Origin: an uncultured Bacilli bacterium
GTDB taxonomy: Bacteria; Bacillota_I; Bacilli_A; RF39; UBA660
NCBI GenBank assembly: GCA_934096805.1
Contig: CAKOMW010000001.1
Span: 475,482 to 539,481, forward strand
DNA: 64,000 bases
Reading direction: 5' to 3'
The notes beneath the pieces are model-generated. The model did not search any database. It was not told the origin of the DNA and saw only the letters and a list, made by a program, of their open reading frames with translations. The position numbers were made by a program, and so were the translations under genes. This document shows, piece after piece, positions 7,905 through 17,112 of the stretch. Numbering within the stretch: position 1 is the first letter of the stretch; each line of letters starts with the position of its first letter.

Positions 7905-9251
7905 ATGAAAAAATTATTGTTTTTAATTATTGCAACTTTTACATTTGTTACTTTAAGTGCAGATGTGAATGCAGAGACATTTTATGATGTTTATGTAGAT
8001 AATGTTAGATTAAGTGATGTTAATTCTACGATTAGTGTTGGGGGAGGTACAGTTTCTTATAATGATAGTACTAAGGAACTTACTTTAAATGGAATTACTT
8101 TAAATGCTAGTAATTATGCAATTAATTTAACTAATACTACAGATGAGGTTAAGGTTATTGTAAAGGGTAATAATACTATTACTGCTTTAGGTAATTTATT
8201 TGGAATTAGATCTAGTAATAAAGTTACTATTACTGGTGATGGGAAGTTGACTATTAAGTCTGGTTGGGCTTGTATACAAGGAAAACAAGTTATAATTGAT
8301 GGTGCTGATGTTGATTTTACTACTACTGAAACAGGTCAGTCTACTATTGAGAATGAAAAGGGACTTATTATTAAGAATGGTGCCAAGGTTAAAGCAAAGG
8401 GTAATGGTTCTGGTATTTCTTCTTATTCAAATATGACTATTAGTGATAGTGAACTTAATTTAGAAGCTATTGCTGATAGATCGAATGCTATTTTTGTTTA
8501 TGGTGATTATGGGGATGGATCTTTAACAATTACTAATTCTAAAATTAAGGCAAAGAGTGTTCTTGCTAGTATTTACAGTAGTGGAAATATGAAAATTACT
8601 GGCTCTAACTTGGATTTAGTTGGGAATGCTGGTGGAATATGGTCAGATTCTTCATTGTTTCTTAAGAATGATAATATAAAAGTTAATAGTCAAAATTATG
8701 GTATTGGCACTAATAGAAATAGTGATTTTATTCTTGATAATTGTGATTTGGATATTAAGGCTGGTCAGGTTTCATTTATGGGTAATCCTCAATTTAATAA
8801 TTTAGGTAAAAGGGTTATTCTAGCGGGTGATAGTGATAATTTGTCTTATGATAATATTGTAAGAGATTTTGATAGTGTTTCAAGCTATAAATATGTTAGG
8901 ACTGTTAATACTTATACTGTAAAAGTGATTGCAGATTCTAATGTTTTAGGAAATATATCTTCTTCTGAAACTGTTTTAGAAGGTTCTGATAAAGAAATAG
9001 TTGTTAAAGTAAAGGATGGATATAGGATTAAAAGTATTTTAGTTAATGGAACTTCAAAGAAACTTACTAATGATAAGATTTTACTTAATAATATAAATAA
9101 AGATATAGTTGTTAAAATTAGTACTGAGGTAATACCTGCTAAAGTGGAAAATCCTGAAACTTTTGATAATGGATTCACTTATATTTGTGGACTTGTCTTA
9201 TCTTCTTTAGGGCTTGGTTCATGTTTGGTTTATAAGAGAAGATTTAATTAA
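7905..9251 (+). CDS. Sortase-anchored surface protein, predicted beta-helix
   Basis: 448 residues from ATG 7905, 7 bases after AGGAGG (7892-7897); an upstream in-frame ATG at 7842 has no ribosome site. A signal peptide (about residues 1-23, ending DVNAE) is followed by roughly 270 residues of repeated short strands (for example ITNSKIKAKSVLASIYSSGN, KITGSNLDL), typical of a right-handed beta-helix. A small C-terminal domain (VKVKDGYRIKSILVNGTSKK) resembles the InlB-like/'bacterial repeat' modules. The sorting signal is NPETFDN, a hydrophobic helix, then KRRFN, matching the 3041 protein. It lies just beyond the two-component system, suggesting a shared locus. Confidence 0.75.
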   Translation: MKKLLFLIIATFTFVTLSADVNAETFYDVYVDNVRLSDVNSTISVGGGTVSYNDSTKELTLNGITLNASNYAINLTNTTDEVKVIVKGNNTITALGNLFGIRSSNKVTITGDGKLTIKSGWACIQGKQVIIDGADVDFTTTETGQSTIENEKGLIIKNGAKVKAKGNGSGISSYSNMTISDSELNLEAIADRSNAIFVYGDYGDGSLTITNSKIKAKSVLASIYSSGNMKITGSNLDLVGNAGGIWSDSSLFLKNDNIKVNSQNYGIGTNRNSDFILDNCDLDIKAGQVSFMGNPQFNNLGKRVILAGDSDNLSYDNIVRDFDSVSSYKYVRTVNTYTVKVIADSNVLGNISSSETVLEGSDKEIVVKVKDGYRIKSILVNGTSKKLTNDKILLNNINKDIVVKISTEVIPAKVENPETFDNGFTYICGLVLSSLGLGSCLVYKRRFN

Positions 9252-9256
9252 TAATT

Positions 9257-9280
9257 AGAACCTATTGGTTCTTTTTTTTG
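9257..9280 (+). terminator. Rho-independent terminator
   Basis: AGAACC (9257-9262), loop TATT, GGTTCT (9267-9272), then a run of T. Same stem as the terminator after the 3041 gene. Confidence 0.85.
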
Positions 9281-9361
9281 TTATTTTGAATACTTATTAT
9301 TTGTAGTTTTTTGAGGTAGTTTAATAATTCTATAATGATATGGATGACATATAATTAACTG

Positions 9362-11275
9362 GTGATTGATTTGTTTACTAAGAATAATAATATAAGGATT
9401 AAAATGGTTTTATTTGTTGTAATAGTGCTTTTTATATTTATTTTTTTACGTATTTTTTATGTTCAAACTGTTTCTTATAGAAAGCTTAGTTTACTTTCTG
9501 ATGATTTATGGAGTAGGGAACTTCCTATTACGGCAGAGAGGGGTAGGATTCTTGATAGGAATGGTAAGGTTCTTGCTGATAATATTACGACTACGTCTTT
9601 AATTGTTATTCCTAATCAGATTGTTGATAAGAAGAGGACTGCTGAGGTACTTAGTTCTTGTTTAGGTGTTTCTTATTCGGATATATATTCTCATATTGCT
9701 AAGGTTACTTCGATAGAGAGGATTCATCCTGAGGGGAGGAGATTGTCTAAAGAGGTTTCTGATAAAATTAATAGTTATAATTTACCTGGTGTTTATTTAG
9801 TGAAAGAGTCTCAAAGATATTATCCTAATGATGAGATGCTTTCTCATGTTATTGGATATGTTGGGATTGATAATCAGGGTCTTTCGGGGATTGAGCTTTT
9901 ATATGATGATTATTTAACTGGTGATGATGGGGCGATTAAGTATTATAGTGATGCTAAGGGGAATAGACTTGATATGAGTGAGGTCTATTTGGATGCTACT
10001 GGTGGAATGGATGTAATGCTTACTATTGATTATGATATACAAGTGTCTATTGAAAGGGAACTTAATAATATAGTTAGTATGTTTAAGCCTGATAATGCTC
10101 TTGCAATTGCGATGAATCCTAATACAGGTGAGATTTTGGGAATGTCTTCTCGTCCTAGTTATGATCCTAATAATTATAAGGATTATAGTGCAGAGACAAT
10201 TAATAGAAATTTGCCTATTTGGATGACTTATGAACCTGGTTCTACATTTAAGATTATTACGACTGCTGCAGCGGTTGAAGAGGGGGTTATTGACTTAGAA
10301 CATGACACTTTTTATGATCCTGGTTCAGTGAAGGTAAGTGGTGCTAAAATAAGATGCTGGAAAAGTGGTGGACATGGTCATCAAACGTTTCTTCAGGTTT
10401 TTGAAAATTCGTGTAATCCTGGTTTTGTTTCTATGGGGTTTCGTCTTGGAAAGAAAAAATTATTTTCTTATTTAGATTTGTTTGGTTTTGGGGATAAAAC
10501 GGGTATTGATCTTAATGGTGAAGGTAAAGGGATACTTTTTAGTTTAGATAAAGTTCATGATTTGGAACTTGCTACGACGGCTTTTGGACAAGGCGTTAGT
10601 GTGACTCCTATACAACAGGTTACGGCTGTTTCTTCAATAGTTAATGGGGGTTATTTGTATAAGCCTTATGTTGTTTCGGGAATTGTTGATTCTAAAACTA
10701 ATAGTGTTATTTCTTCTTCTAGTAAGACTTTGGTTAGAAGAACTATTAGCGATAATACGTCAAAAATAATGAGGATGGCTTTGGAGAGTGTTGTTTCTAA
10801 TGGCGGTGGTAAAATGACTTATATTGATGGATATCGTGTTGGGGGTAAAACAGGGACTGCTCAGAAGGTTTCTGATGGAAGGTATTTAGAAAATAATTAT
10901 ATAATGAGTTTTATGGCGGTTTTGCCTAGTAATGATCCAGAGGTTGTTTTGTATTTGGCTATTGATAATCCTAAGAATACAGCGCTTTTGTCTAGTTATA
11001 CTACTACTCCTTTTGTAAGAAAAATTTTGCTTGATATAATATCTATTATGGGGATTGAAAAGCAGTCTATGCAAAAAGAAAAAGATTATGAATGGTATGA
11101 TAAAAAGTATTATGATGTTCCCAATGTGGTTGGCCTTACGAGGAGTGAGGCAAAGAGGTTGCTTTCTTCGTTTTCGGTTTCTTTTGTTGGTGATGGTGAT
11201 GTTGTTATAGAACAGAGTATTGCTGCTGGTACGAGGTATTATGATGGTGGTTTGATTAAACTTCTTATGAAATAA
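9362..11275 (+). CDS. Class B penicillin-binding protein (FtsI/SpoVD-like) with PASTA domain
   Basis: 637 residues, GTG start. One N-terminal membrane helix (about 14-33) is followed by the PBP dimerisation domain (AERGRILDRNGKVLADN). The transpeptidase domain shows the three active-site motifs: STFK (Ser294), SCN (Ser350) and KTG (496-498). The C-terminal ~65 residues form one PASTA module (DVPNVVGLTRSEAKRLL). It cross-links peptidoglycan on the outer face of the membrane, probably at the division septum given mraY immediately downstream, as in a dcw cluster. mraZ, mraW and ftsL do not precede it here. The start is the least certain part because the Shine-Dalgarno is weak. Confidence 0.9.
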   Translation: MIDLFTKNNNIRIKMVLFVVIVLFIFIFLRIFYVQTVSYRKLSLLSDDLWSRELPITAERGRILDRNGKVLADNITTTSLIVIPNQIVDKKRTAEVLSSCLGVSYSDIYSHIAKVTSIERIHPEGRRLSKEVSDKINSYNLPGVYLVKESQRYYPNDEMLSHVIGYVGIDNQGLSGIELLYDDYLTGDDGAIKYYSDAKGNRLDMSEVYLDATGGMDVMLTIDYDIQVSIERELNNIVSMFKPDNALAIAMNPNTGEILGMSSRPSYDPNNYKDYSAETINRNLPIWMTYEPGSTFKIITTAAAVEEGVIDLEHDTFYDPGSVKVSGAKIRCWKSGGHGHQTFLQVFENSCNPGFVSMGFRLGKKKLFSYLDLFGFGDKTGIDLNGEGKGILFSLDKVHDLELATTAFGQGVSVTPIQQVTAVSSIVNGGYLYKPYVVSGIVDSKTNSVISSSSKTLVRRTISDNTSKIMRMALESVVSNGGGKMTYIDGYRVGGKTGTAQKVSDGRYLENNYIMSFMAVLPSNDPEVVLYLAIDNPKNTALLSSYTTTPFVRKILLDIISIMGIEKQSMQKEKDYEWYDKKYYDVPNVVGLTRSEAKRLLSSFSVSFVGDGDVVIEQSIAAGTRYYDGGLIKLLMK

Positions 11276-11351
11276 ATTGTAAAATGAGTTATTTTGGTCT
11301 ATTAAATTAGTTTTGTTTGTAGTATAATGTTTTGGAAGAGGTGTATTATAT

Positions 11352-12332
11352 ATGTTACTGTTTACAAAATCCATTCTTTCTTTAATGATAGGTTTTATAA
11401 TGGCTGTAGTGGTTGGTTTTTTTCTTATCCCACTTTTAAAGAGAATTAATTTTGGTCAAAGAATAAGTGAGTATGTTGGTGAGTCTCATAGGAAAAAAGA
11501 GGGTACACCAACGATGGGGGGAATTATTTTTATAATTCCTACGGTTTTAGGAATTTTTTATCTAGTTACTGCTGGTAAGATCGAAATGACTTATAATTTA
11601 GGAATAGTGTTGGCAGTTTTTATACTTTATGCGATACTTGGGTTTTTGGATGATTTTCTTAGTATTAAGAGGGGTAAAAATGAAGGTCTTACTGTTGCTC
11701 AGAAGTTTATAGGACAAATAATTATTGCTTTAGTTTTTTTCGCTATTTATATGAAGTTTGATGGTGATACTAGTTTTGTTGTTACGACACTTGGTATTAA
11801 TATTGAACTGGGATGGTTTTACGGAGTATTTATTTTGCTTCTTATGGTGTGGTTCTCTAATGCTGTTAATTTGACTGATGGTCTTGATGGATTGTCTGGA
11901 GGACTTAGTGCGATAGCTTTTATTGCTTTTGCTCTTATTGCGCTTTTTGTGGGACAAGAGGATATGGGAATATTTTGTTTTGTTTTAGTTGGTGCAGTTT
12001 TAGGATTTTTAATGTTTAATGGTTATCCGGCAAGGGTTTTTATGGGAGATACAGGATCGCTTGCACTTGGTGCTACATTGGCTGCAGTTGCAATTCTTAC
12101 AAGGAGAGAGCTTACTTTGTTTTTGGTAGGTTTTGTGTTCTGTGTTGAAGCGCTTAGTGTTATGATACAAGTGTTTTGGTATAAGCTAAAGCATAAGAGA
12201 ATATTTTTGATGACTCCGATTCATCATCATTTTGAAAAGCTCGGATATGAAGAGCCTGATATTGTAAAAGGGTTCTGGATGGCAGGAATTGTTTGTTCAG
12301 TGCTTGGAATATTCTTTGCTTTGTGGATATAG
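11352..12332 (+). CDS. mraY: Phospho-N-acetylmuramoyl-pentapeptide-transferase
   Basis: 326 residues, ATG behind GAAGAGGTG. MraY moves phospho-MurNAc-pentapeptide from UDP onto undecaprenyl phosphate, giving lipid I. Diagnostic segments are present: EGTPTMGGIIF, FLDDFLSIKRGKNEG, NAVNLTDGLDGLSGG, the catalytic-region MGDTGSLALG and the histidine motif TPIHHHFEKLG. About ten membrane helices and normal family length. It follows the PASTA-PBP gene after 76 bases and has its own likely -10 (TATAAT near 11321). It ends at a bidirectional terminator shared with the convergent radical SAM gene. Confidence 0.97.
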   Translation: MLLFTKSILSLMIGFIMAVVVGFFLIPLLKRINFGQRISEYVGESHRKKEGTPTMGGIIFIIPTVLGIFYLVTAGKIEMTYNLGIVLAVFILYAILGFLDDFLSIKRGKNEGLTVAQKFIGQIIIALVFFAIYMKFDGDTSFVVTTLGINIELGWFYGVFILLLMVWFSNAVNLTDGLDGLSGGLSAIAFIAFALIALFVGQEDMGIFCFVLVGAVLGFLMFNGYPARVFMGDTGSLALGATLAAVAILTRRELTLFLVGFVFCVEALSVMIQVFWYKLKHKRIFLMTPIHHHFEKLGYEEPDIVKGFWMAGIVCSVLGIFFALWI

Positions 12333-12334
12333 AA

Positions 12335-12360
12335 AAAAGTAGATTTGTGTTCTACTTTTC
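12335..12360. terminator. Bidirectional terminator between mraY and the radical SAM gene
   Basis: AAAAGTAGA (12335-12343) pairs with TCTACTTTT (12351-12359), loop of 7 bases. T-runs on both strands serve the two convergent genes. Confidence 0.8.
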
Positions 12361-13287
12361 TTTTTTTGTTTTTTTTCCTTGGTAAGAGTTTCTTCTTACA
12401 AGTTCTTTGTCTATTTCATTAAGAATGCAAAATTTTTTGATTAGCCATGTTGGTTCGATGAGGTCGTCTTCTTTGGGATCGCCGGTTATTCTGTTTATGA
12501 CGATGTTTTCGTTTAAGAGTTCTAGTTGGTCACATACGATGTTTACATATTCTTCTCTTGTTAGGATATGGAATTTTTCTTTTTGATATATTTTTTCTAG
12601 TTTTGTTCCTTTTAGAATATGAAGCATGTGGATTTTAATACCATTTATATTTTTTTTGTTTAGATATTTTACTGTTTCTAACATCATTTCCTTTGTTTCA
12701 TAAGGGAGACCATTTATAATGTGTACGACTGTTTTGATGTTGTTTTCTTGTAGTTTTTTTAGTGTTTGTTCAAATTCTTTTAGGGTGTATCCAAGGTTTA
12801 GGAGTTTATTTGTCTTTTCGTGGATCGTTTGGAGTCCTAGTTCGATAGTGAGGTCTGTTTTTTTGTTTAGTTCGATTAAATAATTTAGGCATTGTTCGTT
12901 TATGGCATCACACCGAGTGGCAATGTTTATGCCTAGAACGTTTTCGTATGTTAGAGTTTCTTCGTATTTTTCTTTTAGATAGTTTATATCACCATAGGTG
13001 TTGGTGTTTGCTTGAAAATAGGCGATGTATTTGGCATTTGGCCATTTTTTATGAAGTATGTTTTTGATATTGGTGAATTGTTCTTTTAGGTTATCATTTT
13101 TATTTCCAGCGAAGTCACCAGAGCCATTTTTACAATAAATGCATCCACCATAGCCTTTGGTTCCATCTTTATTGGGGCATGTTAGGTCTAGGTTTAAACT
13201 TACTTTGAATACTTTGGTTTTATATTTTTGTTTATAATAATAGTCTAGGGTGTAGTATCTTTTGTTGGTGTTTGTATTTTTGAACAT
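12352..13287 (-). CDS. Radical SAM protein, TIGR01212 (YtqA/YhcC) family
   Basis: 311 residues, start ATG at 13285-13287 behind GGAAGTGAT. The N-terminal cluster motif has the spacing seen in this family: CPNKDGTKGYGGCIYC, that is C-x12-C-x2-C rather than the common Cx3Cx2C. Other conserved pieces are AYFQANTNTYG, ELGLQTIHEKTNKLLNLGY and GLPYETKEMML. Members are SAM-dependent iron-sulfur enzymes; in some bacteria this group has been linked to tRNA or lipid-related chemistry, but the reaction here cannot be read from sequence. Monocistronic, convergent with mraY. Confidence 0.85.
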   Translation of the reverse strand: MFKNTNTNKRYYTLDYYYKQKYKTKVFKVSLNLDLTCPNKDGTKGYGGCIYCKNGSGDFAGNKNDNLKEQFTNIKNILHKKWPNAKYIAYFQANTNTYGDINYLKEKYEETLTYENVLGINIATRCDAINEQCLNYLIELNKKTDLTIELGLQTIHEKTNKLLNLGYTLKEFEQTLKKLQENNIKTVVHIINGLPYETKEMMLETVKYLNKKNINGIKIHMLHILKGTKLEKIYQKEKFHILTREEYVNIVCDQLELLNENIVINRITGDPKEDDLIEPTWLIKKFCILNEIDKELVRRNSYQGKKTKKEK

Positions 13288-13408
13288 GGTATCACTTCCA
13301 GAGATATTGTATCAGATTTTTTTGATGTTGTCATTTTTTTATTTGTTTTCTTAATGCAATAACTTTCTTTGAATGGTTTTAAGTGTGGTTTTTATTTTTT
13401 GGTTTTGG

Positions 13409-13437
13409 TTGTTCTTTTGTGTTTCTAGTGATATAAT
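13409..13437 (+). promoter_or_regulatory. Extended -10 promoter for the 13468-leuS operon
   Basis: TTGTTC (13409-13414), 17-base spacer, TGA immediately before TATAAT (13432-13437). The leader to ATG 13468 is about 25 bases, too short for a T-box, so leuS shows no sign of tRNA-sensing control. Confidence 0.6.
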
Positions 13438-13467
13438 AGGTGTGAATATCTATTTGGAGGTTTTAAT

Positions 13468-13824
13468 ATGGGATATGTATTAGAGTTTATTATTGCTTTT
13501 TTACTTGTAATGCTTTATTATTATGTTTTTGAATTTAGAAAGATAAAGAAGCCTGCGAAAAAAGGAGATCCGGTTGAGCTCAAGTTATTTTTAAATATGT
13601 ATAATATTGATTTAAAGAAGGTTTCTCGTTTTAGTATTATGAAAAAGCTTTCTTGTATGATTGCTTTTGATATAAGTGTTATGTTGCTTATTACAGAGGT
13701 TACGTCTTCTTTTATACTTAAATTTGTTATTGCGGTGCCTTGTGTATTATTTCTTCTTATTGGTAGTTATAAATTGCTTGGTTATTATTATAAAAAGAAA
13801 GGATTGATTAAAAATGAATCATAG
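13468..13824 (+). CDS. Small membrane protein of unknown function upstream of leuS
   Basis: 118 residues, ATG behind GGAGGTTT. One N-terminal membrane helix (about residues 3-21), a basic cytoplasmic segment (RKIKKPAKKGDPVELKLFLN), two further hydrophobic helices (about 60-105) and a Lys-rich end. The PAKKGDPVE...FLNMYN pattern looks conserved rather than random. It overlaps leuS by 11 bases, so the two are probably translationally coupled. I do not recognise the family and assign no function. Confidence 0.7.
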   Translation: MGYVLEFIIAFLLVMLYYYVFEFRKIKKPAKKGDPVELKLFLNMYNIDLKKVSRFSIMKKLSCMIAFDISVMLLITEVTSSFILKFVIAVPCVLFLLIGSYKLLGYYYKKKGLIKNES

Positions 13825-16222
13825 TGAAATTGAAAAAAAATGGCAAAATTATTGGGATAAAAGTGAATGTTTTAAAGCTAAAACTTTTGATGATAAGGAG
13901 CCTTATTATGTTTTGGTTGAGTTTCCTTATCCTAGTGGAGCTGGTCTTCATGTTGGTCATGTAAGAAGTTATACAGCTCAGGATGTAATATCTAGGGTTA
14001 AGAGAATGCAAGGTTATAATGTTTTGTTTCCTATGGGTTGGGATGCTTTTGGGGCACCAGCGGAACAATATGCGATTAAGAATCATATTCATCCTAAAGA
14101 TGCAGTAAAAGAAAATATAAAGACATTTAAGGGACAAATGAAGTCTTTAGGATTTAGTTTTGATTGGGATCGTGAGTTTTCTACGACTGATCCAGAGTAT
14201 TATAAGTGGACACAGTGGCAATTTTTACAGTTTTATAAACATGGTATGGCTTATAAGGATACAACTTTGGTTAATTGGTGTCCTAGTTGTAAGAGTGTTT
14301 TATCTAATGAGGACGCTGCAGGTGGTGTTTGTGAAAGATGTGGTAGTGTTGTAGAGCAAAAGGAGAAATCACAATGGATGCTTAAGATGAGTAGTTATGC
14401 TGAAGATTTGCTTACTGGTTTAGAGGATACTAATTTTGCGGATAGAGTTAAGCTTGGGCAAATTAATTGGATTGGCAAATCAACTGGGGTTTTACTTGAT
14501 GTTGATATTGTTGGTGGTGGAAAGTTTTCTATTTTCACTACTTGTATTGAGACTGTTTATGGGATTACATTTTTTGTAATTGCACCTGATGGTAAGTTGA
14601 TTAAGGAGCTACTTCCTAGGGTTTTGAATAAAGATGAAGTCCTTTCTTATATTGAGGAAACTTCAAAGAAATCTAATATGGATAGAACAGAGCTTAATAA
14701 AGGTAAATCTGGATGTGTTTTGGAAGGCATTAAGGCTATAAATCCTATTAATGGGAAAGAGGTTCCTATTTTCTTAGGGGATTTTGTTTTAGGTAGTTAT
14801 GGTACAGGTGCGGTTATGGCTGTTCCTAGTCATGATCAAAGAGATTTTCTTTATGCAAAAGAGCATGGTCTTGATATGATTACTGTTATTGATGGGGGAG
14901 ATACTAATAATTGTGCTTTTGAAAAGGGTGATTATTTAGGTAAAGGTTGTAAGTTAATTAATTCTGATGAGTTTACTGGTCTTACAGTGGAAGAGGCTAA
15001 GGATAAAATAACAGACAAACTTGTTAAGATGGGAATTGCTCGTAGATTTGATAATTATAAGATGAGGGATTGGATTTTTTCAAGACAAAGATTTTGGGGT
15101 GAACCTATTCCGATGATTTATTGTGATTGTTGTGGATGGGTGCCAATGGATGAAAAGGATTTGCCTCTTCTTCTTCCTGATGTTGCAGAGTATGAACCTA
15201 CTGATAATGGGGAGAGTCCTCTTGCAAAGATAAGTGATTGGGTTAATACTAAGTGTCCTAAGTGTGGAGGAGATGCTAGAAGAGAGACTGATACGATGCC
15301 TAATTGGGCTGGTTCTAGTTGGTATTTCTTAAGATTTATGGATCCTCATAATGATAAAGAGTTTGCTAGTATGGAAGCAATGAAGTATTGGAGGAGAGTT
15401 GATTGGTATAATGGCGGTATGGAACATACTGCTAGGCATTTACTTTATGCAAGATTTTGGGTACAGTTTTTGTATAATATAGGTCTTGTTCCTTCAAAAG
15501 AAATGATTTGGACAAGGATTAGTCATGGAATGATTCTTGGTTCAAATGGGGAAAAGATGAGTAAGAGTAAAGGAAATGTTATTAATCCTGATGATATAGT
15601 AAAGGAATATGGTGCGGATACGCTTCGTGTTTATGAAATGTTTATTGGGGATTATAGAGAGGATGTTTCTTGGAATGTTGATTCTCTTAGAGGTTGTAGA
15701 AAGTTCCTTGATAAGGTTATTAGGCTTGGAGAAAAGCTTAATGATAAGAGTGGTTATACTGATGAGGTTCTTGCTAATAGAACTATTGATAAGGTTACTT
15801 ATGATGTGTTTAATCTTAAGTATAATACTTGTGTTTCATCGCTTATGATTATGCTTAATGAGTATGAAAAGTATAGTGATGGAATTACAAGGGATGATTA
15901 TAGACTTCTTCTTACTCTTCTTAATCCGATTGCTCCACATATTACTGAAGAACTTAATGAAAAATATAAGCTTGGTGATGTTATTTGTAATAGTAAGTGG
16001 CCTTTATGTGATAAGAGTAAGCTTCATAGTGATACGAAGGTTATTGCAGTACAAGTTAATGGTAAGGTTCGTGGAGAGATAGAGATTAGTGTTAATGATG
16101 ATGAAGATTTTATAAAGGATAAGGCTCTTAATGAGGATAATGTAAAAAGACATATTTCTGATAAAGAGATAGTTAAGGTTATTGTTATTAAGAATAAGAT
16201 TGTTAATATTGTAGTGAGATAA
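13814..16222 (+). CDS. leuS: Leucyl-tRNA synthetase
   Basis: 802 residues, the usual bacterial length. Charges tRNA-Leu with leucine. Class I signature HVGH (residues 46-49, in SGAGLHVGHVRSYT) and KMSKS (581-585) are both intact. The zinc-binding knuckle (CPSC...CERC), the CP1 editing domain (TTCIETVYGITFF and GTGAVMAVPSHDQRD) and the C-terminal anticodon-binding helices are all present. In the editing pocket TTCIET replaces the common TTRPDT, which is worth noting although the GxGAVMxVPxHDxRD half is intact. The gene starts inside the preceding membrane-protein gene. Confidence 0.97.
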   Translation: MNHSEIEKKWQNYWDKSECFKAKTFDDKEPYYVLVEFPYPSGAGLHVGHVRSYTAQDVISRVKRMQGYNVLFPMGWDAFGAPAEQYAIKNHIHPKDAVKENIKTFKGQMKSLGFSFDWDREFSTTDPEYYKWTQWQFLQFYKHGMAYKDTTLVNWCPSCKSVLSNEDAAGGVCERCGSVVEQKEKSQWMLKMSSYAEDLLTGLEDTNFADRVKLGQINWIGKSTGVLLDVDIVGGGKFSIFTTCIETVYGITFFVIAPDGKLIKELLPRVLNKDEVLSYIEETSKKSNMDRTELNKGKSGCVLEGIKAINPINGKEVPIFLGDFVLGSYGTGAVMAVPSHDQRDFLYAKEHGLDMITVIDGGDTNNCAFEKGDYLGKGCKLINSDEFTGLTVEEAKDKITDKLVKMGIARRFDNYKMRDWIFSRQRFWGEPIPMIYCDCCGWVPMDEKDLPLLLPDVAEYEPTDNGESPLAKISDWVNTKCPKCGGDARRETDTMPNWAGSSWYFLRFMDPHNDKEFASMEAMKYWRRVDWYNGGMEHTARHLLYARFWVQFLYNIGLVPSKEMIWTRISHGMILGSNGEKMSKSKGNVINPDDIVKEYGADTLRVYEMFIGDYREDVSWNVDSLRGCRKFLDKVIRLGEKLNDKSGYTDEVLANRTIDKVTYDVFNLKYNTCVSSLMIMLNEYEKYSDGITRDDYRLLLTLLNPIAPHITEELNEKYKLGDVICNSKWPLCDKSKLHSDTKVIAVQVNGKVRGEIEISVNDDEDFIKDKALNEDNVKRHISDKEIVKVIVIKNKIVNIVVR

Positions 16223-16270
16223 TATTTTTATAAAAAGCTAGTGATTCCCACGATTAAGAGGAACTTAAAA

Positions 16271-16303
16271 AAGAAACTAGAGCGCACTCTAGTTTCTTTT
16301 TGC
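16271..16303. terminator. Strong terminator after leuS
   Basis: AAGAAACTAGAG (16271-16282) pairs perfectly with CTCTAGTTTCTT (16287-16298), loop CGCA, then T5. A 12-bp stem; the convergent pflA gene ends about 100 bases further on. Apart from this hairpin I see nothing in 16223-16398. Confidence 0.9.
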
Positions 16304-16398
16304 TTTATAGCGTTTTTGCTACTTTTCTGCGGGTTTTTGTTTTTATAAAATAAAACAAATAGATATAATTTTTATCTATTTGTATGATAAGAGTATAT

Positions 16399-17112
16399 TT
16401 ATTTTATATTTAGCTCTTGTTTTAATTTTTGTTCTAGTTTTTTGCATGTTTCTATATTCATTTCTTTGGTGTTTATTAATGGATTTGTTATATTTAATTC
16501 TTTGTATTTATTAAATCCTAAGTGATGGAATGGTAGTAGTTCTATTTTTTTGATGTTTTTTATTTTTTTTAGATAGTTTTTTAGGCTTTCTATATATTCT
16601 TTGCTATCTGTTATATTTGGTACGACTACTTGTCTTATCCATACTGGGATGTTTGTTTTGTTTAGTTCTTTGATGAAGTTTTCTTGTTTTTCTATGTCTC
16701 CTTGTGTTAATTTTTTGTAACCTTCTTTTGTTGTGTGTTTTATGTCTAGTATTACTAAGTCTATGTATTTTAGAAGTTCTTTGGTGTCTTTATTTGTTTG
16801 TCCGGATGTGTCTAGTGTTATGTGGATGTTTTCTTTTTTTAGAAGTTTTGCTACTTTTGTTAGATATTCTAATTGTGTTAAGGGTTCTCCTCCAGAGAAG
16901 GTTACTCCACCATTACTTTTGTTATAATATGGTTTGTTTCTTTTTAGTTTTTCTACTAGTTCTTTTTCGGTGTAGTTGTTTTCTTTTATTTGCCATGTTT
17001 CTGGATTATGACAATATTTGCATCTTAACGGGCATCCGTTTAGGAATACTACTGTTCTTATACCTGGACCGTCTAGTAGTCCTAGGGTTTCTATTTTATT
17101 TATGCTTCCCAT
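16399..17112 (-). CDS. pflA: Pyruvate formate-lyase activating enzyme
   Basis: 237 residues. A radical SAM enzyme that installs the glycyl radical on PflB. The [4Fe-4S] motif is CPLRCKYC (Cys27, Cys31, Cys34). GVTFSGGEPLTQ is the SAM-binding GGE segment, and LLPFHHLGFNKY near the C-terminus is typical of the family. The start overlaps the pflB stop by one base (TAATG), so translation is coupled to pflB. Oxygen-sensitive chemistry implies anaerobic growth. Confidence 0.95.
   Translation of the reverse strand: MGSINKIETLGLLDGPGIRTVVFLNGCPLRCKYCHNPETWQIKENNYTEKELVEKLKRNKPYYNKSNGGVTFSGGEPLTQLEYLTKVAKLLKKENIHITLDTSGQTNKDTKELLKYIDLVILDIKHTTKEGYKKLTQGDIEKQENFIKELNKTNIPVWIRQVVVPNITDSKEYIESLKNYLKKIKNIKKIELLPFHHLGFNKYKELNITNPLINTKEMNIETCKKLEQKLKQELNIK

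Noticed and set aside
13288..13467. T-box leader controlling leuS.
   Set aside because: The promoter leaves a leader of only ~25 bases and no T-box consensus is present.
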